A stretch of DNA of 64,000 bases from Shewanella fidelis ATCC BAA-318 (GTDB lineage Bacteria > Pseudomonadota > Gammaproteobacteria > Enterobacterales > Shewanellaceae), in assembly GCF_000518605.1 (NCBI RefSeq), contig NZ_JADX01000019.1:57161-121160 (forward strand). The letters run 5' to 3'. The notes under the pieces are model-generated. The model did not search any database. It saw nothing but the letters and a program-made list of their open reading frames with translations, and had not been told where the DNA came from. The translations under genes and the position numbers were made by a program. Below, piece after piece: positions 63,298-64,000 of this stretch. Within the stretch, counting starts at the first letter, position 1. Every line of letters starts with the position of its first letter.

Positions 63298-63579
63298 GTA
63301 TCTGTGGTTCGCAATGAAATACTGATTATCAATTGCTGTTATACGGAGTATCTGTAAATGTAGTTACGAGTCGTAAACTTTTATCTTTAACTATAAAAAG
63401 TAGTGAGCAAGGTATATAAGCGTTGCTTTTTGCACTTTACCAAGTAGGGAAAAGATAAAATGCAGCAAAATAGAAACCATTTTACTGAAATATAGCAGTG
63501 CGAATGGATTTGGAAGAGAAAGAAACGAGCTGTAAGCGAGAGAGAAGAGGCACCTAAAACCGCTTAAAATGAATAACTC

Positions 63580-63588
63580 TGTGGATAA
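63580..63588 (-). promoter_or_regulatory. Perfect DnaA box
   Basis: TGTGGATAA, the complement of the consensus TTATCCACA, 65 bp upstream of rrn P1. The rest of 63298-63650 is A/T-rich with no gene seen; a single box may be fortuitous. Confidence 0.5.
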
Positions 63589-63652
63589 CCTGTATCTTAG
63601 CTGTAGCTTGTAAAGGTATAAAAATTAAATGTATTTTTCTATCAAAAAGCAC

Positions 63653-63680
63653 TTGCACTGAGATCAAAACTCCCTATAAT
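63653..63680 (+). promoter_or_regulatory. rRNA operon promoter P1
   Basis: TTGCAC, 16-bp spacer, TATAAT, then a GC-rich discriminator GCGCATC. The CTCCCTATAATGCGC segment matches E. coli rrn P1 promoters. An A/T-rich UP-like element lies at about 63620-63650. Growth-rate and ppGpp control is expected from the discriminator. Confidence 0.93.
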
Positions 63681-63879
63681 GCGCATCCACTGACACGGCA
63701 CAGCAGGCCAGCTAGCTAGCGTAACGCTAGATAGCACGGGACTTGCAGCAATGTTAGAGAGTTTAAATTCTTTGGAAATTAAGCTCTGGTGATAAGCGGT
63801 TTAAGAGCTTCATGCAGCGACTTCTTTTTACGAGGGTGAACAAGAAATCAACGCTTGAAAAACTTCTTAAAATAAACGC

Positions 63880-63907
63880 TTGACGCCAACAACGGGAAGT
63901 GTAGAAT
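63880..63907 (+). promoter_or_regulatory. rRNA operon promoter P2
   Basis: TTGACG, 16-bp spacer, TAGAAT, about 200 bp after P1 and followed by the leader. The TTGACN...CGGGAAG layout is like rrn P2 of enterobacteria. Confidence 0.85.
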
Positions 63908-63956
63908 ACGCAGCCCTAGCCACTTGAAGCGGTTCGCAAGAACACCAAGCTGGCAA

Positions 63957-63968
63957 CGCTCTTTAACA
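63957..63968 (+). promoter_or_regulatory. rrn antitermination boxA
   Basis: CGCTCTTTAACA matches the NusB/NusE-binding boxA of rRNA leaders. A GGTTC-GCAA-GAAC boxB-like hairpin precedes it (63931-63944) and the conserved CTGTGTGGACACTC segment follows. The 16S rRNA gene should begin shortly after the window ends. Confidence 0.92.
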
Positions 63969-64000
63969 ATATGACAAGCAAATCTGTGTGGACACTCACA

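Noticed and set aside
63690..64000. Start of 16S rRNA inside the window
   Set aside because: The sequence matches only the rrn leader with boxA; the mature 16S 5' end is not reached by base 64000.

Overview
The window looks like a chromosomal segment of a marine gammaproteobacterium, most probably Shewanella. The evidence is tetraheme c-type cytochromes paired with Tat-exported flavoproteins, the srkA-dsbA, zapB/ytfK, ilvE and comM neighbourhoods, and an rRNA operon promoter and leader at the right edge that closely resemble those of E. coli. No tRNA, insertion sequence, integrase or CRISPR array was seen. The 16S gene itself lies beyond base 64000.

Layout. 1-2963: 3' part of a tetrathionate-reductase-like molybdoenzyme. 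3277-10201: a small secreted protein, a SYLF protein, a seven-helix membrane protein behind a strong 10-bp dyad, and a sensory group (hybrid histidine kinase, PstS-like binding protein, porin, zinc-ribbon membrane protein). 10209-25689: a large, almost entirely minus-strand locus that combines a partner-switching module (REC-PP2C phosphatase, STAS protein, RsbW-like kinase), an orphan Hpt protein, a sugar nucleotidyltransferase, a cellulose-synthase-like GT2, a second GT2, four DUF3131 proteins, a TM/Pro-rich protein and a duplicated outer-membrane barrel. I read this as an undescribed surface-polysaccharide system controlled by serine phosphorylation. 25903-35005: housekeeping and stress genes (ygbA, an EP-repeat TPR protein, selO, a DUF3630-like gene, srkA, dsbA, ytfK, zapB, an NhaC-type antiporter, an outer-membrane barrel). 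35246-41147: a lipase-like hydrolase and a four-gene, translationally coupled envelope operon ending in a BamA-family barrel.

41211-52268: two paralogous anaerobic-respiration modules side by side. Each has a divergent TetR regulator with a cysteine-rich tail, a Tat flavoprotein reductase, a tetraheme cytochrome and a DMSP-lyase-type cupin. Module A also carries two porins. One module probably corresponds to an acrylate reductase of the Shewanella woodyi ArdAB type, coupled to DMSP cleavage; the substrate of the other is unknown. Two copies of a TTATTCG-N12-CGAATAA palindrome, one before the module A reductase operon and one before the module A cupin, tie the separated module A genes into one regulon.

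52386-64000: ilvE, a TonB-like lipoprotein, two tandem PlsC-type acyltransferases, a CSS-EAL phosphodiesterase, comM, a two-component system divergent from a DUF5666 lipoprotein, then rrn promoters P1 and P2 and boxA.

Many translation starts were moved from the longest possible ORF to an internal start with a ribosome-binding site or signal peptide; the reason is given in each entry. All family names come from reading the translations, without database searches.
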